Below are positions 12,901 to 25,540 of a stretch of 64,000 nucleotides of DNA, piece by piece. The DNA lies in NCBI GenBank assembly GCA_012932295.1, contig JAAONU010000001.1:43745134-43809133 (forward strand), given 5' to 3'. The number at the start of each line of letters is the position of its first letter. The stretch's first letter is position 1. Position numbers and translations under genes: made by a program. The stretch comes from Cyclina sinensis (taxonomy: Eukaryota > Mollusca > Bivalvia > Venerida > Veneridae). A model generated the notes under the pieces. It did no database searches. It was not told where the DNA came from and was given only the letters and a program-made list of their open reading frames with translations.

Positions 12901-15900
12901 AGACAACAACATATTATGTGATGATTTTTATTTTTCTACTGAAACACATTTGTCCTTTAAAAAAACATTCAGGATCATATATGTTTAGAGGTACAGGTAT
13001 TTAAAATGCTTCTTTAAGTCTTATAGCAACCAAATAAATTAAGTATACATTTGTAATAAAAGGCTATCTACCAAAATTGATACAACAACAACTCTTTATA
13101 AAGGCTAATATAAGTGCATTTGGATTGCCGGTTGTACCTAGAATTTTAAAACTAAAATAGTGAATGTAAATGACCTCTGTCAGTGTTATCAAAATTTGAC
13201 AGATTTTGTCTTTTTTGATATTTTCTAAAAGACCCTACTTTTTAAAGGAAACTGAGGCGAGTTTTTCAAAACATAAAAGAAGTAAACAAGGCATTAGAGC
13301 ATGTTTATATGAAGCGTTTTTAAGGATTTCGTCATTATTGTTTATTGTCTTTGTATTGTATAACTAGATCTAATTGTATTCTATATTTTCCATTTGCATT
13401 TTACAATATCTTCATTTGTATTCAGTATATTTACATTTTGTTTTCAGTCATGTCCATTTCAGTCAATACCGTCGGTTTTTATTATAGAAGAATGTGATAT
13501 TCTATCTAAAACACAATGCTTTATGAAAATCTACCATACCAATTGATCACATTCTACTGTACAACTGAATATTGCATTGTTTCATAATCCGTATCTTCCA
13601 ACATTATTTGTAGCATAAGGTTTGTTCACCATTTTTATTGAAGTTCGACCGACTGTTCTAATCATGGCAATATACGTATACTTTTACATAAAACATCTTG
13701 AATATCCCGTTTGTAATTATGAAAGCAGTTTTCACCGAGAGTTTCAGCAGGAACCTAGCTGAAGACGATTTAGCAATATAAATAGTTTCAAAATGAGTTT
13801 CATTCGAGGTTCAAACATTTTCATTTTGACTTCGGAAACAAACCTCTCTTTTCTATTTGAGATTTAAAAAAGTATCTTGATTCTTATTTATATAAAATGA
13901 GAAAGGCTTTTGCTTGAATAATGTTCATAAATCTTAATTTTCTGGTGTGTGTTTTTTTGGCCCGAAAAATTTTGTGTCAAAAATATTTCTGTGAACCTAA
14001 AGCACTTTTCAGGGATTTGATCAATGGAGAATGACGATACAGAACCGTGCATTATAAGAAAGGACAAGAGTAAACAAATATTTCTTTGCGCTAGATTTTT
14101 GTGGGAAAGAAACAGTTATTCTGTCTTTATTTGCTGATAAGGTCGGAGAAACGGTTACTTGACTTAATGGTAAAAAAAGAAATCTAGCGACTGAAGCCAC
14201 TCAAAATCTACGTTTATATCCCTGTTATTCTGCTTTCAGAATGAGAATTGTTCAAGTTCATTGGCCAAAGGTGACAAACACAGGTGGCTTGTTTATCGCC
14301 AATAACGGAGCCCTGAGATTGCATGGGAAATATCACATACAGAGACCAGGAATGTAAGTAGACATGTCTTCATAACTTCAGATAAATAAGTGCATCTTGA
14401 GGACGACAGCAAACTCAAGTATTATCGGTTTAAATCTCGTCACTTTAGCAGTTTGAAATGAAAATCTGTAATTAGCATTTGAAAGCAAAAAGGTTATTTG
14501 TGGTAGCGATTAGCAAAAAGATCTATTTATTGAAATGCTTTACAAACAAGGCATATTGATCCAGCTAAGCTGAATATTCTCTGACCGTTAAAAGTGCCCT
14601 CAAAAAGAATTTCTTGGATAATACTTATAGGGCATGTTTTAAGTTATGTAAATCTTGTACACTATTAGCACCATAGTCCTGAAATCCGGATAAAGAAATA
14701 TAGTCATTCCTAGTTTAAAGTAGATTGGTACGCATTTAACCTATTGTATCTACGAAAGTCGCGAGAAGTGAACTTAAAACAAGCAAAGATTTCCTTACAA
14801 TGAATCAGTTATTCCAAGAAAGAATGCCTTGGAATCGTACCTCGTATTTATCACGTGCACGTCTTCAACCTGTGCCACGAACCAGCATTATGTAATTTAT
14901 CTGACTTGGCTTCACAATCATGACGAAGGGTTTCCGCTTGATTTAGTTTTATTGCATTCCCACATCTATCAGAAAATAAAGTACTTGATGATACTGAATT
15001 CTCATTGTTTACTGTATGAAATAACCAATTTCTCATTGTTTGTGTGTATGAAAACATGAAACATGTTGTGTTTTCATATTATTCGTTTCTATTTTTGTAG
15101 GCTCGGATATAACAAGTCAGGGGAATTCATTTTCGATCTTGGTGCCATCTGTTTGTCTATTAAAGAAAATGAAACAGGTAACAATTCTCTCTCCAGTCTT
15201 GTTTATATCGCTGGCCTTAAACTACTTTCAGTTTCTTATGTCTCTGGTCACAGTTTTGTTTTGTTTTGGCTTATATATCAGGTAAATTCCAAGTGTGCCC
15301 CTGTTTCATAGCTAAAATCAGCTGTAGAAGTTTCGTAATACCATTTAAATTGACCCTCCAAACCTTCAAGTAAAAAGAAAGACAAAAATACAGTTAACGC
15401 TGTTTTATTTTTAAAATATCAAAACATCAAAAATCAGAACTGAAATAGATGTGACATTTGTGTTAACATAGAACATTCAGAGCATCCTTTTTTACGTTAC
15501 GTTTATGTTCTGAAAAGAACACCATACTTTCAAGACATATTACTACTCCACCTATTTTTCAAGTTTCCTGCATTCCTGCATATCCTCTTAGCATCCACTG
15601 CATCTTCAGACACGAAATTATTATCGGAAAGTTTTTATTAAAAAAATCTCTAAATCTTCCTCTTAACGAACTATAAATGGCTGAATAAGAAAAAAAGTGA
15701 GCGATAACATGCTCCCTTCCTTTAAACTTGTGAACATTTCTTCTGTCGACATCCAGACAATTGGATTAATGTCGTCTGCTATATTCATTGAACACAAAAT
15801 AGTCTATTTAACCTCTCGAGATTGCAGATATCATATTACCGCATTCGAGTATGACGTACCAACTCATCATCCCTTCGGTAGTCTGGTATATACATGTGAA

Positions 15901-18900
15901 TGTCGACATGTTTATTGCTATAATAACATTCATTTCCCCCATTTTCTTCATTTTTGATACATAGACGTCTGAGTGCTATCTTGGCGCGAGAATTATTCCT
16001 TTTTTTATCAAAATTGTTTTTTTTCTGATTCTCTTTAGGTTTAGTAACGCTGTGTTATTGTTTAGCTGAAAATAACAAAATTATAATAATTATTAAAAAG
16101 TGGACTGAAGACTTAAAATTCATTGAACGCTAAAAATGGACAAATTGACAACGCAACGTATCCAGACAACCTTGATCACTTCGATCCATACAGAAAATCA
16201 TAAAGTTCTAGATTTGTCAAAGACATATAGCTACATCCACCATGATATGAAATACCAAGACATATCGGAAAAAATCACTTAGGGTAATCAGGTAGGTAGG
16301 TCAGGTCAAACCTGTCAGTATGTCTGTTGTATTTCATTAAGCATGAGACAGTACAAAAAGCTTTCATTTGTTATAATTTATGATTTACCTATTGAAATTT
16401 CATGCACGTGCAGAAACACAGCCTTCACCAACACGATCTAGATACCATAATCAACATCATTACCATCATCATCACCAGAGACACCGTCCACGTCCGCCTG
16501 ACGTCACGTGCACTGTAGGTCAAATAAAGGTCAGATTTCATGGTGGTGCTGCTAGATTGTGTCAGTTCCTGACGTCATTATACATAAAAGTTTACAGACG
16601 CCATTTAGAAGCTCAGGTAAATAAAGTAATTTTCGATTTTTTCCTCTTCACTACAATTAATTCAGTAGAAAGGATATATATATAATATCAAATATTTTTC
16701 TTATGTAACTAAATGTTGATAAAGTGTTACAAGTTCACACGGATATAGGAAAGAAAGCGTTTGAAGTAACTGTAGAATCCTTCTTCGACTTTCAAGTTAT
16801 CTTCGCTAGCCAAGGGTTACGATCCGCCCCCTCCTCTTCACCCTTGGCGGATATAGCCAATATTTTCTATCTCCGCGGCGGTATTTTTCATTGGCTGCAG
16901 CTATAGGTAGCTGCGTCCAATCAAATCGCCGATTACAAACTATCACGCAAGGGGAGACAAAATGTAAACATGGCAGCATGTAGCATTTATTGCCGTTTGT
17001 GTCACGAAACATTGCCACCTAAGCACAGAAGAACCATATTTACTGAGACGTTTTCTTTGCTTAGTCAACTAATACAAGTGTTAGGATACATTCCACATAA
17101 AAATTGTCGGCAAATATCCGCTTCAATGGTAGTCATATTTATTTTACTGGGCGCAGCCATTTTTGCTTTCGACAAAGTGGTTTTACAAGGCTTGCGCTGA
17201 TTGGCTATCGATGACATCATGTTATGGGGAATAACCGTGGAAATCCGATAGGCGGCGCAACCCGCGAAATACAAAATATTGGCTATATCCGCCAAGGGTG
17301 AAGAGGAGGGGGGCGGATCGTAACCCTTGGCTAGCGAAGATGCTTTCAAGTTGACTGTAATCGAAGTTTTGATGTGTAAAAACGAAAGATCAAAAGTTCT
17401 AAAATAAAAAAAAATGCACAAAGTATTTTACAGTAGACGTCAATGAAGATTGTTAAAATTTTGCCCATGGGGTCATATTGGCGCCACACTGGGGGTCAAA
17501 TATATTTTACTCAAAAGAATATAGGCAATTTTTTTAAGCACTGTTTGTCTTAACCAACCAGACACACAGTTCTAAATAAAACGAAGCATTGCCAAGTAGA
17601 CCTCTGCCAAGATTGGCCAAACATCTCTGTAGCTTTTGCTCCATTCCCGAGGTTCAGATGTTTTACATAAACTTATATAGAGAGACTCTTTAAAATTTCC
17701 TGGTCAGAAACCTTAAGACTGAGATTTTCTGAAATTTGGTTTGTAATATTGTCTTGTGAGCCGCTGCCAAGATTGTAAATTTTAAAATATTGCCCCTGTA
17801 ATCATTTTTGCTCCATTTTTTCCTAAAAAATATACACGAAATTACAAAGTCATAATTATGGAAACCCTTTTCCATAAACCAAAAGTCTACAGCTTTGATG
17901 TAGACATGCTGCATTTTCTTTGTTTTATTTTGATAATAAATCCATACATTGCAATTTTCGTTCATATTTGTTCATACTGTTCATATATTTCAGATTGCAA
18001 GAGTAATTCAAGAAACAGTACAAGACGATGGTCAAATACTTCTGTCAGCTCTCTCAGGTAAACATATGCACTAAGTGAACTGTTTCACAAATATTTCTGT
18101 TCTTTAATTCTGCAGTTGTTGCCAGATTATAAACAATTCGTCATATTTCTGGAACCGCCTTATTCTTTTCTAAACCTTTCATATATCAACTTTAAGTGCC
18201 AGACAGAGTTAAAGTTTAGTGATAAGGCCGGTTTGCACCGATCTTGGCACGTGCAGTCTCGAGTATTTAAAAAAAGCCCTGCTCATCTGCCAGAAAACCG
18301 CCTTGGCCGTCAGTCTTCAAATTTATCATAGCCCGCACGTTCAATTTAACGTGTACGCATCCAAATAATTTGCACATATTGCTGATAAGTCCGTAATTTT
18401 GTACGATCTGATTGCTGCGTGAGAGTACAGTTCAGTATTCTAGTAGTATTGTACAGTATTTAAGTTGTATTGTGCTGTATTATAGAGGTATTGTACAGTA
18501 TTTAAGTTGTATTGTGCTGTATTAAAGATGTACTGCAGAGTATAATAGTAGTGTTGTACAATAAAACAGTAGTATTGTACAGTATTACAGTAGTATTGTA
18601 CAGTATTACAGAGTATTGTACAGTATTAAAATAGTATTGTACAGTATTAAAGTAGTATTGTATAGTATTACAGTAGAATTGAACAGTATTACAGAGTATT
18701 GTACAGTATTACAGTAGTATTGTACAGTATTACAGTAGTATTGTACAGTATTACACTAGTATTGCACATTTTTACAGTAGTATTGTACGTTATTACACTA
18801 GTATTGTACAGTATTACAGTAGTATTGTACAGTATTACAGAGTATTGTACAGTATTACAGTAGTATTGTACAGTATATCAGTATAATTGTACAGTATTAC

Positions 18901-20662
18901 AGTAGTATTGTACAGTATTACAGAGTATTGTACAGTATTAAAGTAGTATTGTACAGTAGTATTGTATAGTATATCAGTAGTATTGTACAGTATTACAGTA
19001 GTATTGCACAGCATTACAGAGTATTGTACAGTATTACAGTAGTATTGTACAGTATTACAGAGTATTGTACAGTATTACAGTAGTATTGTACTGTATATCA
19101 GTAGTATTGGACAGCATTACAGTAGTATTGCACAGCAGTACAGAGTATTGTACAGTATATCAGTAGTATTGTACAGTATAACAGAGTATTGTACAGTATT
19201 ACAGTAGTATTGTACAGTAGTATTGTACAGTATATCAGTAGTATTGTACAGTATTACAGTAGTATTGCACAGCATTACAGAGTATTGTACAGTATTACAG
19301 TAGTATTGTACAGTATTACAGAGTATTGTACATTATTAAAGTAGTATTGTACAGTAGTATTGTACAGTATATCAGTAGTATTGAACACTATTACAGTAGA
19401 ATTGCACAGCATTTCAGTAGTATTGTATAGTATTAAGTAGTATTGCACAGTATTACAGTAGTATTCCAGAGCATGACAGAGTATTGCACAGTATTACAGT
19501 AGTATTGTACGTTATTACACTAGTATAACACAGTATTACAGTAGTATTATTGTACGTTATTACACTAGTATTGCACATTATAACAATAGCATTGTTCGTT
19601 ATTTCACTAGTATTGCACAGTTTTACAGTAGTATTGCACATTATTACAATGGCATTGTACGTTATTACACAAGTATTGCACATTATTACAATAGCATTGT
19701 ACGTTATTACAATAGTATTGCACAGTATTACAGTAGTATTGCACAGTATTACAGTAGTATTGCACAGTGTTACAGTAGTATTCCACAATATTACAGAGTA
19801 ATGTGCCGTATTACAATAGTATTGTACGTAATTTCACTAGTATTGCACATTATTACAGTAGTATTGTACGTTATTACACCAGTATTGCACAGTATTACAG
19901 TAGTATTGCACAGTATTACAATAGTATTGCACAGTGTTACAGTAGTATTCCACAATATTACAGAGTAATGTGCAGTATTACAATAGTATTGTACGTTATT
20001 TCACTAGTATTGCACATTATTACAGTAGCATTGTACGTTATTACACTAGTATTGCACAGTATTACAGTAATATTGCACAGTGTTACAGTAGTATTCAACA
20101 ATATTACAGTAGTATTGTGCAGTATTACAGTAGCATTGTATGTTTTTTCAGTAGTATTGCACAGTATTACTGTAGTTTTGCACATAATTACAGTAGCATT
20201 GTACGCTATTACACTAGTATTGCACAGTATTACAGTAGTATTGCACAGTATTACAGTAGTATTTTACAATGTTACAGAGTATTGTGCGGTATAACAGTAT
20301 TGCAGTATAAATGTTTAGACAAAATTCATTATGCAGATCATATCTGCTAAACTAGAAACTTTCTCTGGAAACAAATTCTTAGGACAGCTACTGAAAACTT
20401 CCCATGTATCATGACCCGGCCTATTATTAGCTATAAAAACCTCATCGGTCTTAAATGGCTTACTCTAGATGAAGAAGCTTAAAAATCAATATATTCACAG
20501 TCCTATGAGATACAACTAGCTCGGTTTATCTTTAATGTTAGTTCTTGTTATTTTCAGTGATGTCGTCAATACAGAGTGATGGCACACCAGCAACTGAAAC
20601 CCACATTGTACATACACAGACGACCACTATAGAAACTCATAGAGTAACTGCTTCTTCTTCAG
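9993..20662 (+). CDS. LBP/BPI/CETP-family protein, N-terminal domain plus Thr-rich tail (six exons, 5' and 3' incomplete)
   Basis: Exons 9993-10084, 14240-14353, 15101-15177, 16414-16616, 17994-18057 and 20558-20662, all AG/GT with matching phases (655 nt, 218 codons plus one base). In order: VGKIQYSFTE, then MRIVQVHWPKV...GALRLHGKYHIQ, then SGEFIFDLGAICLSIKE, then VTCTVGQIKVRFHGG and LYIKVYRRHLEAQIARVIQ. This follows the layout of the BPI N-terminal barrel (GHYSF..MDIREF..P, isNA.i.i.GkW, sG.FDL...isI, iTC...i..v...i). Family members are secreted and bind lipopolysaccharide or lipids. Oddities: a His/Arg/Pro-rich insertion (residues about 103-122) just before the VTC segment; the usual distal cysteine partner of that strand is not evident; the last exon encodes a Thr-rich stretch rather than the start of a second barrel. 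The signal-peptide exon is not found. An orphan BPI-like variant or decayed gene is possible. Confidence 0.72.
10362..11252. mobile_element. Poly(G)/poly(C)-bordered interspersed repeat
   Basis: The left edge is gctggagtgcccggg followed by a run of 17 G (10374-10390). The right edge has 26 C (11186-11211) and then ccccgggctgtagtggc, the approximate inverted complement of the left edge. Inside, the motif TCTACAATGGGGT recurs four times (about 10458, 11080, 11115, 11146) near both ends. The structure suggests a non-autonomous element with G-tract termini. The family is not identified. It lies in the first visible BPI intron. Confidence 0.55.
11300..14239. other. BPI-like intron sequence
   Basis: Apart from the degenerate repeat at 11,815-12,250 I see no exon or element here. 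A 119-codon open frame on the minus strand at 12,353-12,712 has no recognisable features. Confidence 0.4.
11815..12250. repeat. Degenerate ~150-bp tandem repeat with AAGGTCAAG blocks
   Basis: Three diverged units each contain a GGAGA-GGTGTGTCG(C/A)GC-like block followed by a CTTAC...AAAGGTCAAG block (near 11,865, 12,025 and 12,190). This style of repeat is widespread in bivalve intergenic DNA, but individual copies here are too diverged to bound precisely. Confidence 0.55.
16799..17342. mobile_element. 544-bp long-TIR element, Mutator-like by target duplication
   Basis: Inverted ends of about 66 bp, nearly perfect: the left reads tcttcgctagccaagggtta and continues through the rc of the right end. 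Flanks carry a 10-bp direct repeat CTTTCAAGTT (16789-16798 and 17343-17352), consistent with the 9-10-bp duplications of Mutator-like elements. The interior is GC-richer than the surroundings, contains CCAAT-like sites and an open frame at 16,970. It lies between two exons of the BPI-like gene. A Mutator assignment rests only on TIR length and duplication size. Confidence 0.85.
16970..17200 (+). CDS. Small ORF with CxxC motif inside the long-TIR element
   Basis: ATG at 16,970 with a purine at -3 opens 76 codons beginning MAACSIYCRLCHETLPPKHR, then an IFTETFSLLSQLIQVLGY segment. The YCRLC...KHRR..F pattern resembles the N-terminal half of a zinc-binding domain of the ZAD/THAP-like sort. After about residue 45 the frame degrades into a hydrophobic tail, as though a splice donor once ended it. 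It may be the first exon of a lost transposase, or a captured host first exon. No function is claimed. Confidence 0.4.
   Translation: MAACSIYCRLCHETLPPKHRRTIFTETFSLLSQLIQVLGYIPHKNCRQISASMVVIFILLGAAIFAFDKVVLQGLR
17343..17993. other. BPI-like intron sequence
   Basis: AT-rich intron between the long-TIR element and the exon at 17,994. No element or frame can be supported. Confidence 0.5.
18420..20310. repeat. 1.9-kb minisatellite, GTATTGTACAGTATTACAGTA-type
   Basis: A continuous array of units of about 15-21 bp built on AGTAGTATTGTACAGTATTAC. The left part is rich in GTACAGTATTACAGAG variants. The right part (from about 19,480) shifts to longer units containing GTACGTTATTACACTAG, an internal higher-order pattern. 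It lies wholly within the intron before the 20,558 exon. Open frames on both strands here are repeat artefacts. Confidence 0.97.
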
Positions 20663-21232
20663 GTAACAAGTATTTCTGATTCGTACGATTCGTACGACGT
20701 AAAAAATATGTTTAATATATTAACTTTAGGCCTAAAATAAAAGATTGTTTGTTTCCCCTCCCGTTACCTACCCACAAAAATCATAGCTACCCAAAACATT
20801 TTATTAAATAAAACTTTGAAACTTTAGTTCTAAACTTTGAACAGATACTAAGCTCTGACAATTTCTTTGAAATCCATATAATTCAGATATATAAATTATA
20901 TAATCAATAAAAATATTAAAAAAAGTATTTTTTGAGCATAAAGAATGACAAATGGTAATCCTTTCGTTTGATTTCAGAACCAGAGATCGGAAAAGTACAA
21001 CGGTTTTTAGACAGTTTTTCACGGCACTCGCCGCAAACTTGAATAAGAAGCAGAACATGTTATACTGGTGTCTCTTTACCTGACCTCTAGAACAAAAGAT
21101 GTTGCAGCTCGGAGCGTGTATTTTCTCAAAGGACTGCAAGAATATTACATAGAACAAAGGAATGTTTATCACGTGCTGGAAACTGATTTCAGCAAAAAAA
21201 CAACAACAAAAAACAACAAAAAACAAAAAACA

Positions 21233-21757
21233 CACTGCCACCAGAGACATAGATAACAGAGATAGGCAACTTCCTAGCTAGTTAAGGTCTCACACGTGCC
21301 TGCTAAGACAGTGTCTTGTAGCAAGTATAACTTGTTAACTAGTTGCCAAATTGAAAAAAATTATACATTTTCTGAAAGCCTAGTCATTTGTCTATTGCTG
21401 CAGGTAAAATAATTTTAGTCCTGGTAAAAATAAATGATGCATCATGTGTTAAAGAGAACTGCAACTTAATCATTTTTCACAAAACTATAAAGATGGTGAA
21501 AAACTGGGATAGTGGGTATATTCTGCCAAGTTATATTAAATTAAAGGGGTAGAAAGTTGCCAATATTTTAACTTGCAGCTATAGACGACTGTTTAAGCTT
21601 TCAAATGATGTATACCTTAAAAGGGTAGAACAAATAGCCATTGAGTTTTAATTGCTACAAAATGCCTAATTTTTTCACTTTTTGAGAGGCATGTGCGCTA
21701 TTTCAATGGAGTAAATAGGAGCTGCTTATCTCTGTTATCTATGTCTCTGGTGCCACG
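21233..21757. mobile_element. ~520-bp MITE with ~35-bp TIRs
   Basis: The left end ccagagacatagataacaga is matched by the inverted right end ending ctatgtctctgg. Over about 35 bp there are only a few mismatches (aggcaactt against aagcagctc at the inner edge). No clear target duplication is seen and no ORF is present. Confidence 0.75.
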
Positions 21758-22631
21758 AAATGGACGGATAGTTATTTGTCTACCCGCACAGGGAGGCTAA
21801 TATAATTTGTTAGACTTAATATTAATCTACAATTTTGCTTTGCCTGCTTTGATTCATTTTTGTAAAGCATTTAAAGAAATTCAGAACTAAACTATCTGTG
21901 TACGGATGAAGAGAAAAATGTTTCACATGTTCCATATAGTGACGGATACAAAATATGCGTCCACAGCCTGTCTTAATCAAGCGATTTTCCTAAGGCGTAG
22001 GTGATAATATGATTTTAAGGAGATTAAATTTGCTCATGATGTGCATATTTTTGTCTGTCTGTCTGTCTGTCACTGTTTGACCTTTGGCACGAACATTTTG
22101 TTATTCCTGAAAGGTTATGAAACTGAACTGTCACAGAAGATAAAAAAATATATACTTTTTCAGAGTTTGCTGATAAAGAGGTCTGGTTTTATAACTTGAA
22201 CAAAGGAATTAGGTTTGTGGGGCTAATGAGCAATTTACATTTGTCACCAATGTTTTGTTGCATTTCAGATATTAGGTGCTGTAGCTTTGATAAAGCTAGA
22301 ATGAATTCAAAGTAATCTGCTTGCCCAGCTTTTAATGTTTGATAAAAAGAATTGACCTTTAAAAAAAGGACACTAATCTTTGGCGTGTAAGACATTATTG
22401 CTATGTGCGCAACAGTATCATCCATTTCTTTACTATTTTATAATAAATGTTATTAGTAACTATAGATATTAAATGTTTTTTTCCCTTTTGTTATAGCAAA
22501 AGACAAATACACATTATTGAGCTGTCATACCCCATGTACACGTATATCTGCTTAGTCGGCTCTTTGTCGTCACAGTAAAACTTCCTTCAATGAGAGTACT
22601 CTTTGTGACTCAAAGTCGCTTCCAGTCACTG

Positions 22632-22845
22632 TTAACCCTTAACCTGCTGGAACCGAAAGTGATTAGCCTTTGCCACCAGTATAGAGCCAGTCCAGCCTGC
22701 ACATCCGTGCAGTATGACCAGGCTCTATGCTGTTGGTAGCTCCATTTTTGTATTTTAATATTGAAATCCCTTAAACTTTGAATGGACTGTTCCAAATTCA
22801 CAGCTGGGTAAATCCATTACAAAGTTTCATTATGTTCAGGGTTAA
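22632..22845. mobile_element. TTAA-flanked hairpin MITE (piggyBac-like)
   Basis: TTAA lies at 22632-22635 and at 22842-22845. The ends CCCTTAACC and, inverted, CCCTGAACA form short TIRs. The interior contains a strong hairpin around CAGCCTGCACATCCGTGCAG with paired arms (agtatagagcc/ggctctatgct). TTAA targets and short CCCT ends fit piggyBac-type non-autonomous elements. Closely similar hairpin repeats are abundant in bivalve genomes (from memory, not searched). Confidence 0.7.
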
Positions 22846-23336
22846 TTTCCTTGATGATATATTTTGACTATTTCGCTTCCAATGTATAGCTCGAGCAACA
22901 GTATTTCATGTCAGACAGTTGTCTGACAATTTTTTTTTCACCGGCAACAACAAAAATCACATGATTCATTCTGATTAGTTGTGATATTTCAAAAAGTGTC
23001 AGAAGGTAGCCGAGTATTTCAAAACGATGACAGAAGGAATCCGAGTGTTTGAAGATACTCCTCACGTATCTTCTTTTAGCCCCTTTATATAAATGTATTC
23101 TATTTCCATAATTATGCAACTGAACGTTGTAAAGATTTAAGATCCACTATCACTAAAATGCATTAAAGAACAGGCTTTGCATGGTTAAAACTATGCTTCT
23201 AACAAATATTAAAAAGATACAGCCTCAAATCTTCATAACACCAACTGGACGTTACGTCTACTAAATACAAATTAGCTACAGTCACGCGTTCAGGTAGATC
23301 TACATTTATAGCAAACATAATAAATGTCATGTTCTT

Positions 23337-23412
23337 ACTGCTACTGCCAACTTCACGTTTGATTTAATTTCTACTGCCAACTGCTACTGCGTACTGCTAG
23401 TGCTAACTTCCC
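23337..23412 (+). repeat. CTACTGCCAACTTCACG minisatellite, short relic
   Basis: One and a half units of the same minisatellite as at 40,688. It includes a segment gtttgatttaatttctactg that recurs in reverse complement at about 28,855-28,875, linking this relic to that array. Confidence 0.75.
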
Positions 23413-23917
23413 ACTAGTATAAAGTCTTAGAGCCAAGTTTATGGCAAAATACGGAAGAAGCGTCTCATTACATTGTTCGATTTTTTAGGAGTACTTGGAC
23501 TAAACGGAATTGATTGTAATTTTTTTCTCTTCTCACGTCACGAGACTGATCATTTACAGTTACGCATTTACGTGAAATGTAAATAGGATATATTCACAAT
23601 ACTTACCTTTCGCAACATTCAAGATTCCGTAATTATTTGCTTAAATAAGTATTCAATGCTTGGAGAATATTTAGTGTGAGAAAAATATTTGCAAAGATTT
23701 TTTTCTAAATATGGCAACTTCGAAGTTCTTTCATCAAGAGGTTGTGAATATACACTGTAACATCAAAATGGATGGGGTACCTGTTCATTTGTTTTCATTA
23801 CAAAATGAATGTATATGCTGAAAAGAAAAAAGTGTAAACAAAAATGCATAACAGTTACGTGATAAGAGTTGCAGAACGTAAAAACAACCAAAGAAATCAC
23901 CTAATCAAAAGCTTTGG

Positions 23918-23968
23918 CCTTGTGACATAAGTCACCTACCTTGTGACATAAGTCACCTACCTTGTGAC
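23918..23968. repeat. 21-bp tandem repeat, 2.4 copies
   Basis: The unit ccttgtgacataagtcacct is present twice and a half. The unit itself is partly palindromic (tgac..gtca). Confidence 0.8.
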
Positions 23969-24109
23969 ATTCAGCTGTGTGTTTGGCGTTTTTGTAGAAA
24001 TGAAGTTCATTAAATGATCAAAATGCTCTTACAATGAATTATCTTAAAGAAAACAAGAAATATCGCTAAACTGACATTTTCATTAGCACTACTAAGTCAT
24101 ATTTTTACA

Positions 24110-25000
24110 GTGACCAGGGAAATATTAATTTGGTTTGAGTGTAAGGTTGGCTGGTAGTTTGAATTGGTAGTTGATTATTTGAATCCCAAATTGCATTCCA
24201 GTTAGTAAGGCAGTTAGTAAGTCAAATTTAAGTAAGATAACACAACAAATTTCTTTAGCAATAAGATATGTTAAAATAAAAGCATACAAAGTTAGCATTT
24301 CAACATAACAGTATTCACCTGTCTGAGCTGTTAAGGTAAATCGGCTGGTATTTCCATCACCAGAAGCCCAAACTTCCTTCCAGAAGGTTCTTGGTAATTC
24401 CAACTTGAGTAAGATATAAATATAAATTTCTCTAGCCATATGATTAAGTTTATGAAAAAAGGTGCATGAAATTAGCACTAAATCTGGGCTGATCAGATTA
24501 TTTGGTTGGTGATTCGCCCGAATCTCAATTCAAACTTTAGTATGATATGAAAAATCACTTTAGTCATATGATTATACACAAACGTACATGAAGTAAGCTA
24601 TTCAATATATTAACAGCACTGTCTTCGCCCCTGTGGGTTGATCAGGTTACTCAGTTAACTCGACCAAAGGAATTAGAAGATATAAATACAAATTTCTTTA
24701 GCAATATGATAAGTTAAAACCTTAACGTACATGATGTTAGCTCAACAGAATAACAGTATTGTCTTTGCCCCTCAGGGATGACCAGGGAAATCAGGTGGAA
24801 TTCGCCCGAATCTCCATCTACCTTTCAGACGATAGTTGCCAATTCTAACTTTAGTAAGATTTCAAATACTGATTACTTAAGAAATATAAAGTTAATGCGC
24901 TCAAGTACATACATTAGCACCATAAGAGAACACCTTTCTGTTTATAAGTTTGCTCAGTTAATTCGACTGAATCCTAAACTATATTCCGGACGATGTTATG
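24110..25000. repeat. Degenerate 130-180-bp tandem repeat
   Basis: Five diverged units share aaatttctttagcaatatga (near 24,250, 24,425, 24,553, 24,692, 24,865). They also share an attcgcccgaatctc block and a gaccaggg block. Spacing is irregular. It resembles the tandem cores of bivalve non-autonomous elements, but no bounding ends were identified. Confidence 0.65.
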
Positions 25001-25540
25001 CCTTTTCAACTAAACCTACATAAGCGTCTGTCCAACACGGCAAAGTTAATGGAAACACCAGGAGAATCTCGAGCAGGCGGATTGCAGATATGAAGAAGTC
25101 ACACCACTCTTGATGGAAATGGCAACACGGCATGAGAATTTAGTGAATTTAATACGTCAACACTGATATTTTGATGCAATTGTAAAGTTCTGATTATAGA
25201 TATTAATTTGTTTAAGTTGTCAAGAGTGTGGCAGGAAAGTTGATTGATAACTGAATATGTGTTTTATTCAACAGACTGATATTAGTTACAACAAAATAAC
25301 TTTGAAACATTTGCAAATTTGTAAAATTCTACATTGAACATCGTGAGGAATTATGCTAGTTTTTGTGAATATATTCTATTGTAACAGTATTTTGAGTCAT
25401 AATTTTGTTCTCTTCAAGGAAGTTGAGAAGGCAAGTTTACCAATTTGATATTTTTCTCCAATTATAAGTTATGGTTGTAAAAGCTTCCCTTTTGGATAAT
25501 CAGAAGCTAATACTTTAAAAATTTTAAATTAAAATCCTAT

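Larger units (their letters stand above)
20663..23330. other. Intron or intergenic sequence between BPI-like exons
   Basis: Apart from the two MITEs listed separately and a (GTCT)5 microsatellite at about 22,051, no coding segment was recognised. An exon linking phase 1 (out of 20,662) to phase 2 (into 33,726) is expected somewhere in 20.7-33.7 kb but was not found. Confidence 0.4.

Noticed and set aside
19453..20350. Long frames on both strands reading NTTVILC or VLHSITV repeats
   Set aside because: Direct translation of the 15-21-bp minisatellite on both strands, with no start context or conservation.
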